Source: Sternotherus odoratus (lineage: Eukaryota; Chordata; Testudines; Kinosternidae). Taken from it: a stretch of DNA of 64,000 bases. Below the pieces are notes generated by a model. The model had not been told where the DNA came from and ran no database searches. It saw nothing but the letters and a program-made list of their open reading frames with translations. How positions within the stretch are numbered: the stretch's first letter is position 1; every line of letters starts with the position of its first letter. This document shows positions 14,291 through 25,507 of the stretch, in pieces. The position numbers and the translations under genes were made by a program. The stretch covers positions 12,782,651 to 12,846,650 of the forward strand of contig JAVMKO010000003.1 of the NCBI GenBank assembly GCA_032164245.1, written 5' to 3'.

Positions 14291-14952
14291 TCTTTAGGGC
14301 AGTATCAGCCTGCCACCATTCTTATATTTTAGTTTGAATGTGTCCTTTCCTTCTGAGAAACATAAGCCAGGATAAAAAAATAGGGGAATAAGGATTGGAG
14401 GGGGAACTCTGTCTCTGATGGGTTTGTTGCTCTGTGTATCACAGCCACCTGTAATAGAGATTCCTAAGGGCTGGTTTACGCACACATTGCACACACAGTA
14501 TAACTATTTCCATTAGAGGTATGACTTTTTACTGACATAATATCCTGGTACAAATCTAGTGTGGATGTATTATACCAATATAAAGGTGCCTTATAGCAGT
14601 ATAGCTTATTGCCCTTCCTGTACAGAAATAGCTATGTCAGTATAAAGTATCTTTATACTGATATAACTGTGTCCCCACTGGAGGTGCTGGTATCATTAAA
14701 AAAGTATTGTTTTCTAGCACAGGTGAAGCTTTAGGTTTAAAAAATACTAAACAATACTGAAGAGTTTTGAAAGCTGAACGATGGATTTTTGCTTGGCTTT
14801 CTAATATTTGAGGATGTTTGGATCTGGAATTTGGTTCAGGCTCATCTCTTTCTTCCATTTAAAGAAAATGTCAAGCAGGAGATTTTCCCCTGTAAAAAAA
14901 CCCTGTACAGTGAAAAGAAACGAGGGGAATAAGAAAATTGATGGACTCAGAG

Positions 14953-15531
14953 GCTCATATACTTTAAGGCCAGAAGGGACCATCATGATCATCTGGTCTG
15001 ACCTTCTGTACATTGGAGGCTACAGAACCTCACCCATCTAATCCTGTATTAAATCCATAACCTCTGGCTGAGTTACTCCATAAATCTTGATTTAAAGTCT
15101 TCAGGTTACAGAGACTTCACCATTTGCTCTAGTGAAAAGCAGCAAGTGACCCATGCCCCCCCTCCAAGGTATCTGCCAATCTAACCTAAGGGAAAATTAT
15201 TTCCCAATCCCAAATATGGTGGTTAGACCCTTAGCATGTGCTGAGACCGATCATCCAGACACCTGGGAAAGAATTTTTTGTAGTAACTCAGAGCTCTCCT
15301 CCTCTAGTGTCCCATTGCCTGTCATTGGAAATGTTTGCAGATAGGCCATATGCCATTGTAAGCAACCTCATCATACTGACCCCTTCATAAATGTATCAAT
15401 CTCAGTCTTGAAACAAGTTAGGTTTATTTGCTCCCATTACTCCCCTTGGAAGGCTGTCCCAGAACTTCAGCTAACCATCATCTAATTTCAAGCCTAAACT
15501 TGTTGATGGCCCATTTGTACCAATATTTTCT
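14953..15531 (-). mobile_element. CR1 LINE 3' portion (minus strand)
   Basis: The left edge reads ATACTTTAAGGCCAGAAGGG followed by ACCATCATGATCATCTGGTC, the complement of a CR1 tail. The rest, including ATGTATCAATCTCAGTCTTG and TCAAGCCTAAACTTGTTGAT, continues the complement of the CR1 3' region. It is interrupted at its right side by the palindromic element at 15533-15829. Confidence 0.88.
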
Positions 15532-15532
15532 T

Positions 15533-15829
15533 GTGCCAACATTGGCACACGGGACTGCAGGGTAAACACCCTTAGCAGGCCCCGCCGATTTGTTTACTTG
15601 CCAGTTCACCGACCGCAGCTCCCACTGGCCCCGGTTCGCCGTCCCGGTCCAATGGGGGCTGCGGGAAGCAGCACGGTGCTGGCCACCGCTTCCTGCAGCC
15701 CCCATTGGATCAGGACAGCGAACCGTGGCCAGTGGGAGCCACAGTTGGCGAACCGGCAAGTAAACAAACCAGCGAGGCCTGCTAAGGGTGCTTACCCTGT
15801 GGTTCCACATGCCAAGGTTGGTGATCCCG
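15533..15829. mobile_element. Palindromic hAT-like element inserted in CR1
   Basis: The two halves are near-perfect complements. CCAATGGGGGCTGCGGGAAG in the left half faces CTTCCTGCAGCCCCCATTGG in the right, and TTTGTTTACTTGCCAGTTC faces CGGCAAGTAAACAAACC. The outer ends (CCAACATTGGCACACG, and on the other side the complement CCAACCTTGGCATGTG) form terminal inverted repeats. A truncated relative sits at 49914-50100. The open frames crossing it are by-products of the palindrome. The left boundary is fuzzy by about 20 bases because CR1 text is similar there. Confidence 0.8.
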
Positions 15830-16900
15830 GATGTATTTCATTCCAATTGCTCTTTAACTCTATACCTTTAAGTATTCTTTCAAGATTAGTTCCAAGACCC
15901 TGCATAAAACTGAGGTCAAGCTAATAGGCCTGTAGTTTCCCTGATCATTTTTTTCCAGTTCGCTCTGCAACCTTTCCCTACATTTTCCCCCCTTGCTTGT
16001 GATGCAGGGTTCAGATAGTTTCTGCAACTTGGACTTAAAATAATTCTAAGCCTTCTCCACATTCAGATCATTGAGTTCTTCAATCCAGTCCATTTCCCTA
16101 ACTAATTCCCTTAATTTTTTTAAGTTTGCCCTTTTGAAACCAGGGACCCTCATTGCAGACCTATTTTTGTTTATCCTTCTATTTAATTTAAACTGAACTA
16201 ACTCATGTGAATTAACTCATGATCACTTGAACCAAAGTTGTCCTCTACAGCCAGTTCTTCTATAGGTCCTGGCTTCTTGCCAATACTTAATCTAAAACAG
16301 CATCACCTCTTGTTGGTTAGCTAACTATCTGGTGAAGAAATCCGTCAGCTACCACATCCATGAATATCTGGGCTTTCCATTATCGGTACATTTGTCCTCC
16401 AATCTATATCTGTGAATTTAAAGTCTCCCATAATCACACAGCTCCTAGTAGCATTTATTTCATTAAAATATTAAAGAGGTCTCTATCCATTTCCAGATCA
16501 GATTCTGGGGTTCTGTAGCGGACCCCAAGCAGTAGAGATTGTTACCTTTCTTCCCCAAAGTAATTTAGACTGAAACAAATTCCACTTTATCCATTTCATT
16601 ACTTCATATTTATTTACAGTCTGCCTTATCGTTAATATACAATACTATCCCATCACCTTTTCCTTTCTTTCTGTTTTTCCTGAACAGCACATACTCTTCT
16701 TTATCAATATTCCAGTCAGGACTACTATTCCACCATGTTCCCATAAGCCCTGTAATATCTGCACCCGTAGTTCTAGTTTCTCCATGTTGTTACCTAGGCT
16801 TCTTGCATCAGTATACACACATCTTAGTTGTTTCCTCTTGGCCTTGTCCAGTTTCCTTGCCTGATTAGGTACAGTCATTTTATTGCTAGCATCACCCACC
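15830..16900 (-). mobile_element. CR1-type LINE ORF2 remnant: start of RT and endonuclease (minus strand)
   Basis: On the minus strand the tract near 15920 translates to NYRPISLTSV, the entry motif of CR1-type reverse transcriptases. Going right, the endonuclease follows with a MGDF(K) block near 16425 and SSDHEL near 16230. The endonuclease start YTDARSLGNN lies within 16645-16899. Most of the reverse transcriptase (about 1.3 kb) is missing between this part and the 3' end at 15531, so a deletion accompanied or preceded the palindromic insertion. Many stops interrupt the frames. Confidence 0.8.
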
Positions 16901-17299
16901 TGACTGTTATTGTCAGTGGTACTGGCACTATTTTACCTCTTGTTTTCCATTCTCCTATCCTCTGTCATTCCTTTCTCCATTGCTGTATCCTTTTTTATTT
17001 TATTTTCCTCCTACCTGATATTAGAATCAGACATGGAGATTACAAGGGCATTTCCCGACTATCTCCTCTAAATTACTAGTTTAAAGCTCTTTTAATCAGA
17101 TGTGAAAAGCTCCATCCCAGAAGTCTATTTCCTTCCCTATTCAGCTGGAATCCAGCCCGTGAGAACAGTCCTCTGCCCGTGAATGTTTCCCAGTGGTTAA
17201 ACATCCCCAAAGCCCGACTTCTAGCACCATTGCCTGAACCATCTGTTGATCATCATAACTTTGTCTTGCCTTCGCTCTCCTCGTCTAGGAACAGGTAGA

Positions 17300-17800
17300 A
17301 TCCCACTGAAGATTATCTGAGCCTCCATTTTTTAAAGCATTTTCCCCAGCCGTGTGTAGTCTTCCTTGATACATTCCAATAAGAATCTAGCCGTATCATT
17401 TGTTCCCACCCGAATGACAATCAGTGGATTATTTCCTGCTCCCATTAGGATCCTCTTCACCCTTAGGTCCACATCCCGTATCTTAGCTCCCTGCAGATAA
17501 TACACCCTTCTGCTCTCTGGATCAGCTCTGGTGACAGGTCTATCTGTTCTTCTTAGTAGGGACTCCAAAGTTATGTAGATCTGCCTCTTCCTGGTGCTGG
17601 GGCAATTCTCAGGCCTCCCCTCTTCTGTTCTTTCTGGCTACAAGTCGTCTTATCTTCTGTTCTCACACAAAATCTCCTATGAGTCATCCTCTATCCCGCC
17701 TGGGGTTCCAAACTCTGCCTATCTCCTTTGTCTCTTCTCTTCTCCTTATAGGACTAGCCACTCTTCTCTTCTTCCTTGTCTTCCCATCTTTCATTAGTGC
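17300..17800 (-). mobile_element. CR1-type ORF1 remnant with esterase-like domain (minus strand)
   Basis: A minus-strand frame at 17332-17568 reads RTDRPVTRADPESRRVYYL, GAKIRDV and then LIVIRVGTNDTARF. GTNDT is the hallmark block of the SGNH-hydrolase (esterase) domain known from ORF1 of many CR1-like retrotransposons. Its position just upstream of the endonuclease remnant and its orientation fit one element running from about 17800 down to 14953. ORF1 sequence is preserved less often than 3' ends because most CR1 copies are 5'-truncated. The exact right boundary is uncertain. Confidence 0.75.
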
Positions 17801-18544
17801 ACGCCTCTCCTTTCAACTTTCAATGCTGTGATTGTTCTTTCTCTTTCCATGTGTTTAATACAGGTTAAAACATATTTAATGATGGTTACAATGGGAGCGA
17901 GCCAGTGATAATTTGAGGGCAAACTCCTGAAGAGAACTGTCTGAATAATTTTTTTTTTTGGTTTGTTGGCAATTCTGAACAATTGAAAGAAAAAAAAATA
18001 TTTCAAGTTGAACCAAAACCACATTTTAAAAAAAATTCTCAGTAAATTACAAAGAAGAAAATTGTTTGGGGTCAAATGAGACATTTCATTCGACCAAAAT
18101 TGAAATGTTTTGTTTTGATTTTGAGCTTTTTTTCTTACATTTGTGAATTATTTCTAAAAGAAAATTGAAGGAAATTTTAAAACAAATAATTGTTTTGAAC
18201 CAAAAATCCTTTCATTTAAAAAATGTTGAAACCGTTTTTTCCCACAAACTTGATCAATTAGGCAAAACCAATACAAATTTGCAAAATGTTTTTCTATTGC
18301 TAAATCTGCATTTTGTGCACAAAAATATTTCGGCTGAAAAATGTTGCTTAGCTCTACTGAGTACATTAACTGTTTGATGGTATAGCAGTAAACAAGAACT
18401 TTAAAATACACTAGGTCAGAGAACCCACTAGCTAGTAAGGGCTTTACTTCTGGAAGTATGCTAGGTTCAGAAGAAAGAAAATGTCAATTCACACAGAAAA
18501 CAAAGTATTGATTACCCCTATTAATCATAAACTGAGGGCATACT

Positions 18545-19705
18545 TCACTTTATATTACACTAGCAGAAATACCCGGTGTTGCTCGGGTCCGTCAGAGGGG
18601 GGGAAGGGGACCCAGCGTTGCTCGAAGAGAGCTGAGCAAGTGTGGGGTCCGTGGGAGGGGGGAGAGAGCTGAGCGAGTGCCGGGGCCATTGGAGGGGGGG
18701 GCGGGGGCATAGAGGGGAGCGAGTGCGGGGTCCGATGGAGGGTGGGAGGGGGGAGAGAGCTGAGCAAGTGGGTGGGGGGCGTTGGAGTGGGGGGAGGAGG
18801 GGGAGATTTTAAAAAATTTCGATTCTTACCTGAGGGGCGAGAGAGCTGAGCGAGTGCAAGGTCCGTTGGGGTGAGGGGAGGGAGCTGAGCGAGTGGGGGG
18901 CGTTGGAGGGAGGGAGGGGGGGGTGAGATTTAAAAAAAAATTGATTTTTTTCCTGAGGGAGGAGAGAGCTCAGCGAGTGTGGAGGCCCCTGGATGGGGGG
19001 AAGAGAGCTGAGTGAGTGCCGGAGGGGGGCCGGGGACAGAGAGCTGAGCAAGTGCGGTGTCCATTGGAGGGTGGGAGGGGGGAGAGAACTGAGCGAGTGG
19101 GTGGGGGGCGTTGGAGGAGGGGGAGATTTAAAAAATTTTCGATTCTTACCTGAGGGGCGAGAGAGCTGAGCGAGTGCAAGGTCCGTTGGGGGTGGGGGGA
19201 GGGAGCTGAGTGAGTGGGGGGGCGTTGGAGGGAGGGGGGTGAGATTTTAAAAAATTTCAATTCTTTCCTGAGGGGGGAGAGAGCTCAGTGAGTGTGGGGC
19301 CCCTTGGATGGGGGGAAGAGAGCTAAGCGAGTGTGGGGTCCGTTGGAGGGGGGGAGGGGGGAGAGAGCTGAGCAAGGGCCGGGGCCGTTGGGGGGGTCGG
19401 GGGCAGAGAGCTGAGCGAGTGCGGGGTCCGTTGGAGGGGGGTATTATTACATCATAACTATGTCACAGAGAACAGCAGGTGTTAACCTGCTGCCCAGCTG
19501 ATGTGAATGGGCTTTAAAGAATTTCACCCTTGGGGGGTGTCAGAGGTGAGATTTGAAAAATTTTCGACTCTTACCCTGATTAGGACCCTAAGGCCTATAA
19601 CTGTACCAAATTTCAAGTCTCTAGCTCAAACGGTGTGGAAGGAGTAAGGGAACGTACATACACGCACACACGCATACACCATTTGACTTTTATATATATA
19701 GATGT
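18545..19705 (+). mobile_element. Interspersed repeat starting 'AGAAATACCCGGTGTTGCTC' with a G-rich tandem core
   Basis: The left end (GCAGAAATACCCGGTGTTGC) and the right end (CCAAATTTCAAGTCTCTAGC, ACACGCACACACGCATACAC, TATATATATAGATG) match the wording of a widespread vertebrate repeat whose ends flank a variable G-rich interior. I cannot assign its class securely. The interior at 18590-19440 is an expanded tandem array, described separately. It has no coding capacity; open frames on the minus strand are low-complexity. Confidence 0.65.
18590..19440 (+). repeat. G-rich tandem array with higher-order units of about 320 bp
   Basis: Short units of the type GAGAGAGCTGAGCGAGTGCG plus a GGTCCGTTGGAGGGGGG block recur throughout. 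An AT-rich spacer (GAGATTTTAAAAAATTTCGA, with TTCTTACCTGAGG) punctuates the array at about 18803, 18922, 19124 and 19230, giving a repeat of a two-spacer unit at a spacing near 321. A related spacer occurs at 19541. The G-rich strand can form many G-quadruplexes. Confidence 0.8.
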
Positions 19706-22090
19706 TATGCCAGCAAAGCTTTGTGAATGGTGCTTAGCAGTGTGTGTTCACTGTATTAAATTTGCTCTGAAAGTTAATAATAATAAATATGAAACAAACA
19801 TATGTATAAAACACCACAATTTAGATGTTTGATACATAACAAACTTGTATGTTGTTTAAGAAAAGAAACTGTAAGCTTGTCTGACTTAATAGTGCCAGTA
19901 TGCTGCTTTATTTGAGATGATTGACTCTAAAGAATATTGTTTATTCATCCAAAATATTACATTGTAACAGTTTTCTTTCAATTTAAGGAACTAAATGATG
20001 TTCAGATTTTGTCATGAGTTACCATTATGAGACTGAATCAAATATCTATATGGGTTCAATCCACACCTTCTTAAATTGGAAGATTATTATGCCAATAGCA
20101 TTTTTCATTCAGAAGGATCTCACAACGCTTTACAAACTTGTAGTGATACTAATTGCAAAGCACCAATGTTAAAAGAACATTGAGGGTAAAGTTGAAATAT
20201 AAAAAAAAGTGAAATATTAAAATTCAGGTTCTTAACTCAATCGTATTACACATTCTTTCTGGTTTATGGTATACATTTTTCAACAAAAGCACTGAAATAT
20301 TAATATGCAAATTAAACCAGAAAAATAGAAATAGAAAAATATTACATATGTACAAAGCAGCTGAATTAATATTGCTCTTGGAATCTGATTTTTAGATAAA
20401 CTTTATTTTTGCATTAACATACATTACATTTATTTGTTTTTAAAATAAAAGGAGAAAAACAAGAAACTTGATGTGATTAATAATGTTCTCATTTAAAGCC
20501 TAGGTATTCTGTTTTGCTGTTGCAATATTTTATTTAGAAACAGTGTTGTCTACTCTTGCAATTTTAGCATAAGTCTCTTTAAATAAGGCATTTTTCTTAA
20601 CGCTCCATCTCTGGAACCCATGTGAAGATTTCTGCTTTCATTTAGAAACAAAAAATAAGTTTCTAGCCCTCGTGACTGTGGAGAGAAACACCTAAAAGTA
20701 TGAACGTTAAGGACTCAAAAACTAGATGGCAAATAAAAGAACCCACATATATAGTTTTTTGAAATCTCCTTATTTTTAAGTCAATCTCATCACTTTGGGC
20801 GGCCCCACACATGATATTTGAATTCTAAGGGTTGGCAATACTTGGAAGGCTATGCAGAGTATAAAATAAATCCTAATGTTATTTTTTTTAAATGTACTTT
20901 AAAAATATCCTGTGTTTCACCAAATACCTATTGCTGCTACCAGGTTGCAGTGAGATAGCTCTATCCAGTGCTGACAACTCTGGAACAACAGCATAGCAAA
21001 TAACTACAAATTCTGTCATCTGCACTAGCCAGAACATTTGCTAAAAGTTATTTTCAGTTGCATGAATTATATATTCATGCACACAAATTGGTTTTCCCCT
21101 GGAAGGGCTTGCATGCTTATTCAGTGAGGAAATAGAAGCAGATAGTGTGACTTAATCTCACCAGTCAGAACTCAGTTTAAACTGAGGTCTACCCAGTGCA
21201 AGAGGAGTCACGGAAGGTCAGAAGCTGTAAAATATTCCAATATATGCTGGAGGATTATGGTTCCCAGGAGACCTGACACTAGTAAGAAATTTGTAGAACA
21301 TGCAAATTTTTAACCCTTGCTCCTGTTATGCATTTTCCCATGTCTGTATACACTGCCTCTGCTGGAGGTGGGGTTGTGTGTTCAGGGCAGATACTTTAGA
21401 AGCCATCTACATTATGGCAGTTAAGAATTTCCACTATGCTAACAGAATTTTATCCTGTGCCATCTCAGCAGTGCCAAGGTGCTGTAACATAGGAAGAGAT
21501 TCTGGCCCAAGTATTTTCAATCAGTTTATCAACTACATTGAATATTGACCATTTCAGGGCAGATCACTATCTGTGGTGATTCTTTTAGCAGAAAAGAAGA
21601 CTAAGGGGTATGTTTTTCTTAAATAGTACCAGCCCAGTTATTTTGTCATTTCCTAGTACTGATTTCCAAGTGAGGCCCATGAAAGAGTTATTTTAAAAAA
21701 TAAGTTATGTAGCAATGTAAATTTATATCTGCATTTTACATATTGAGTATGGCATGTTCCCTACCTTAAAAGTATTAAAATCTAAAGCAAACCGTATAAT
21801 CAGATACACCCCTTTAGAGTAAACAACTTTCTACAACCCCATTTTCATGATTCGTTACTTCTGATTAAAATAGTTTACAGCCATAAACCATGGGGACTCC
21901 AAAACTTTGAAGAATGTGAATAGCTTTGCATCTAAAATGAGTGATATCCCTTAGGTAGGATGTTGGAGAGCTATGATAATATTCTCTGCGTAGTCTCTCA
22001 GCACTGTAGAAGAAATAGCACAAGATAAATATACACACATCTGTATATGGTTGAAAATGTTTGGCCAGCTTAGAATATGGCCTATTCTAT
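19706..22090. other. AT-rich intron, no gene or repeat recognised
   Basis: No convincing open frame or repeat family was seen. A degraded L2-like phrase (AAGGATCTCACAACGCTTTA) lies near 20115. Otherwise the stretch reads as ordinary AT-rich intron. Confidence 0.55.
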
Positions 22091-22094
22091 TCTA

Positions 22095-23070
22095 CTCTAT
22101 TCAGGCTCTGAGCCTGTGCCCATCACGGTAATAAACTGCATTGAACTTTGAGGAAAGAGCACAGAGTGCAGGAGGGAAAGTTGGAGGCGGCACCAGGAAC
22201 TCAGTCTGTTGGCATGTGGCTGATGATCACACTGCATCTTCACCTTGTGCCCCAAAAATGAGCTGATGGAACTGTTCCATTCCAAGAAACACTGCCAGTA
22301 GCTCCTCTTCTATCTGAACATATCCCATTTCTGTGTCTGTCAGAGCTTTACTAGTAAATACTATGGGCTGCTGGCTTTGCATCAGTCTTGATCTTAGCCT
22401 CCTTCTGAGGCATCACACTGTTGCTCTAGCTATTCCACAGGTGTGGCAAAGGTTGTCATGTGGCTGATGACTCTTCTTGCTTTATGTACCAGAACCCATT
22501 CTTGACCTCACAGATAGTGAATACTTTTGCCGTATAAATCAGGTAGTATGTCCTGAATTGTTGATAATGGGTAGTGACTTCTATTCAATGCTCCATTAAG
22601 TGGCTTTGGACCCAGGCAGATCCCCAGTTCACCTGATAGTTTTCTTATCACTACTAGGCTGTTGATCCACTCTCTGCTAGTTTCAGCATGTGTAATCATG
22701 CCTCCTTTTTGTACGGTTGTAAATTTCTTCTTCTGTGGCTCCACTAGGGTTAATGGAATTCTACATCTCATGGGCTTCACATAGGGGTCTATTTCTAACT
22801 TCAGCTTTCCCTCTAAGTGTCCATCTCCTTGAAATATGTCCTCCTTTGCTTTTAGAATGCTGGAGAGGCCATATTGTGACTGTTCCTCCATTTGTCTCAC
22901 ATTGAGGATATTCTGGTGCTGTACTGAAATCAGATCTGTTGCTTGTGGTGCCCTGCTGCCCAGCAGTCTTTGGTACTCCTGGGTTTCAACTATTTAAGAA
23001 CTCCAAGTGATAATGTCTTGTTCCATGGGTTTCTTATTGACAGTCTACATTTGCCCACTGGTCTCAGAAT
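22095..23070 (-). mobile_element. Ty3/Gypsy LTR retrotransposon pol remnant: protease end, RT and RNase H (minus strand)
   Basis: The minus strand frame at 22508-22900 shows KLEIDPYVKP, then EWINSLVVIRKLSGELGICL and PKPLNGALNRSHYPL. These are the N-terminal reverse-transcriptase blocks of Ty3/Gypsy elements. Upstream of it LLGSRAP and a HYHLEF segment fit the protease-RT junction. Lower down, after a deletion of the RT core, CDAS, TSKALTDTEMGY, QIEEELLAV and SDHKP-like (CDHQPHANRL) segments are RNase H. The catalytic YxDD region, integrase and LTRs are not present. The gag part is at 26985-27560 on the same strand, separated by CR1 insertions. Confidence 0.85.
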
Positions 23071-23089
23071 GGTTTTAGTATACATCATC

Positions 23090-25505
23090 ATTTCTGTGTG
23101 CTAATGCAAGAAGCATGGATAATAAACAGGAAGAACTAGAAAAGCTTGTGAATAAACACAACTATGACATGGCTGGCATCACAGAGACCTGGTAGGATAA
23201 TATACATGACTGGAATATTGTTATAGAAGGGTAAAGCTTGCTCAGGAAGGACAGGCTGTGGGGAAAGGTGAAGATGTTGCCTTGTATGTCCAAGATGTAT
23301 ACACTTGGACCGATGTTGAGACAGACTTGTTGAAAATCTCTGGGTAAATATAAAAGGGGAAATAAACAAGGGTGCTGTCATGGTAGGGTTCTACTACAGA
23401 ACACCTAACCAGGAAGATGAGGTGGATGAGGCTTTTTTAAGCAACAAAATAATCCAAAGCACAGGACTTGGTGGTGGTTGGGAACTTCAACTACTCAGAC
23501 ATCTGTTGGTAAAATAATAAAGCAGGGCACAAATTATCCAACAAGCTCTTGGAATAGACTGAAGATATTTCTTTATTTCAGAAGGTGGAAAAAAGCAGCT
23601 AGGGGAAAAGCTGTTCTAGATTTGATTTCGACAAATAGGGAGGAAGTGGTTGAGAATTTGAAAGTGGAAGGCAGCTTAGTTGAAATTGATCTTGAAATCG
23701 TAGAGTTCATGATTCCAAGGAATGGTAGGAGGAAAAACAAGAGAATCAAGACAATGGATTTCAAGAAAAGTATTTAGCAAACTCAGGGAGTTGGTAGATA
23801 AGATCCCATGAAGAAAGTCTAAGGGGAAAAATAGTTTGAGGGAGTTGGCAGTTTTTCAAAAAGACATTATTAAAGACACAAGCCTCTGCATAGGAAAAAT
23901 AGGAAGTATGGCAAGAGACCACACTAGCTAGCTTAACAGATCTTCAATGATCTGAAACTCAAAAAAGAGTCCTAAAAAAAGTGGAAACTAGGTCAAATTA
24001 CAAAGGGTAAATATAAACAAACAGCACAAGAACCAAGGGACAAAATTAGAAATGCCAAGGCACATAATGAGACAAAACTAGATAGTCATAAAGGCTAACA
24101 CTAGAACATTCTACAAATGCATTAGAAGCAAGAGGTAGACCAAGTACAGGGTAGACCTGTTACTCAATGAGGAGAGAAAGACAATAACAGAAAATGTAGA
24201 AATGTCAGAAGTGTAAATGACTTTTTTGTTTTAGTTTCACCAAAACATTTTATAGCAATTGGACATCTAATATAGCGAAAGCCAGTGAAAATGAGATAGG
24301 ATCTGAGGCTAAAATAGGGAAATAACAAGTTAAAAATTACTTAGATGTCTTCAAGTCACCAAGGCCTGATTAAATACATCCTAGAATACTCAAGGAGCTG
24401 TCTGGGGAGATATCTGAGCCATTAGCAATTATCTTTGAAAACTCATGGAAGATGGAAGAGATTCCAGAGGACTGGCTGGAAGAGAGCAAATATAGTGCCA
24501 ATATTTAAAAAGGGGAATAAGGACAGACCAGTTAGCTTAACTTCAGTACCAAGAAAGATAATGGAGCAAATAATCAAGCAATGAGTTTGCAAACACCTAG
24601 AAGATAATAAAGAGATAAGTAACAGCCGGCATGGGATTTATCAAGAAAAAATTGTATCAAACAAACCTAATAGCTATCTTTGATAGGGTAATAAGACTTG
24701 TGGATGAGAGGAAGCAGTACATGCGACTTGACTTTAGTAAGGCTTTTGATACTTTTTCGTCTCGCATGACCTTCTCATAAACAAATGATGGACCTATATC
24801 TTAGATGGAGCTACTGTAAGGTGGATGCAGGTGGTTCACAATCAAGATAGAAGGATATATTTAGTGGGGTCCCACAGGGATCAGTTCTGGGTCCAGTTCT
24901 GTTCAATATATTCATCAAAATGATTTAGATAATGACACAGAGAGCACACTTCTACACTTTGAGGATAATACCAAGCTGGCAGGGGTTGCAAGTGCTTTGT
25001 AGGATAGGATTAATATTCAAATGATCTGAACAAACTGGATAAATGGTCTGAAGTAAATAGGATGAAATTAAATAAGGACAAACGCAAAGTACTCCATTTA
25101 AGAAGGAACAGTCAAACACACACACACAGAAAATGGGACATGACTGCCTAGGAAGGAGTACTGCAGAAAGGGATCTGGGGGTTATAGTGGACTGCAAGCT
25201 AAATATCAGTCAAAAAAAGTGAGCGTCATCTGGTATATATCGGCAGGAGTGTTGTAAGCAAGACACGAGAAGTAATTATTTTGCTCTACTCTGTGCTGAT
25301 AAGGCCTCAGCTGAAGTATTTTGTTCAGTTCTGGGTGCCATCTTTCAGTAAAGATGTGGGCAAATTGGAGAAAGTACAGAGTAGAACACTAAAAATGACT
25401 AACGGTCTAGAAAACATAGCTTATGAGGGAAGATTGAAAAAAAAGAGTTTGTTAATCTGGAGAAGACTGAAGGCAGACATAACAGTTTTCAACTACATAA
25501 AAGTG
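23090..25505 (+). mobile_element. CR1 LINE, first copy, ORF2 endonuclease and RT (plus strand), part 1
   Basis: It starts within the endonuclease (ARSMDNKQEELEKL, ITETW at about 23090-23195). It continues with [15 protein letters not shown] (23625 region) and the RT palm block LDFSKAFDT (near 24728). The catalytic FADD site has changed to FEDN at about 24958-24969, so the second aspartate is lost. The C-terminal RT part (KLEKVQSRTLKMTNGLEN) is at 25364-25425. The element is 5'-truncated and broken by stops. It has integrated into the Gypsy remnant and is itself interrupted at about 25505; it resumes at 26820. Confidence 0.88.
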
Positions 25506-25507
25506 CA

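Noticed and set aside
15478..15924. Paired 110- and 108-residue frames on opposite strands
   Set aside because: They arise from the two complementary halves of the palindromic element and have similar peptide content for that reason.
18590..19440. CRISPR-like array of short repeats and spacers
   Set aside because: The units are contiguous G-rich tandem repeats without unique spacers, inside a vertebrate interspersed repeat; the genome is eukaryotic.
22508..22900. 130-residue RT-like frame considered as a domesticated host gene
   Set aside because: Flanking RNase H and gag text is broken by stops and deletions, and the RT catalytic region is absent. It is a dead Gypsy fragment.
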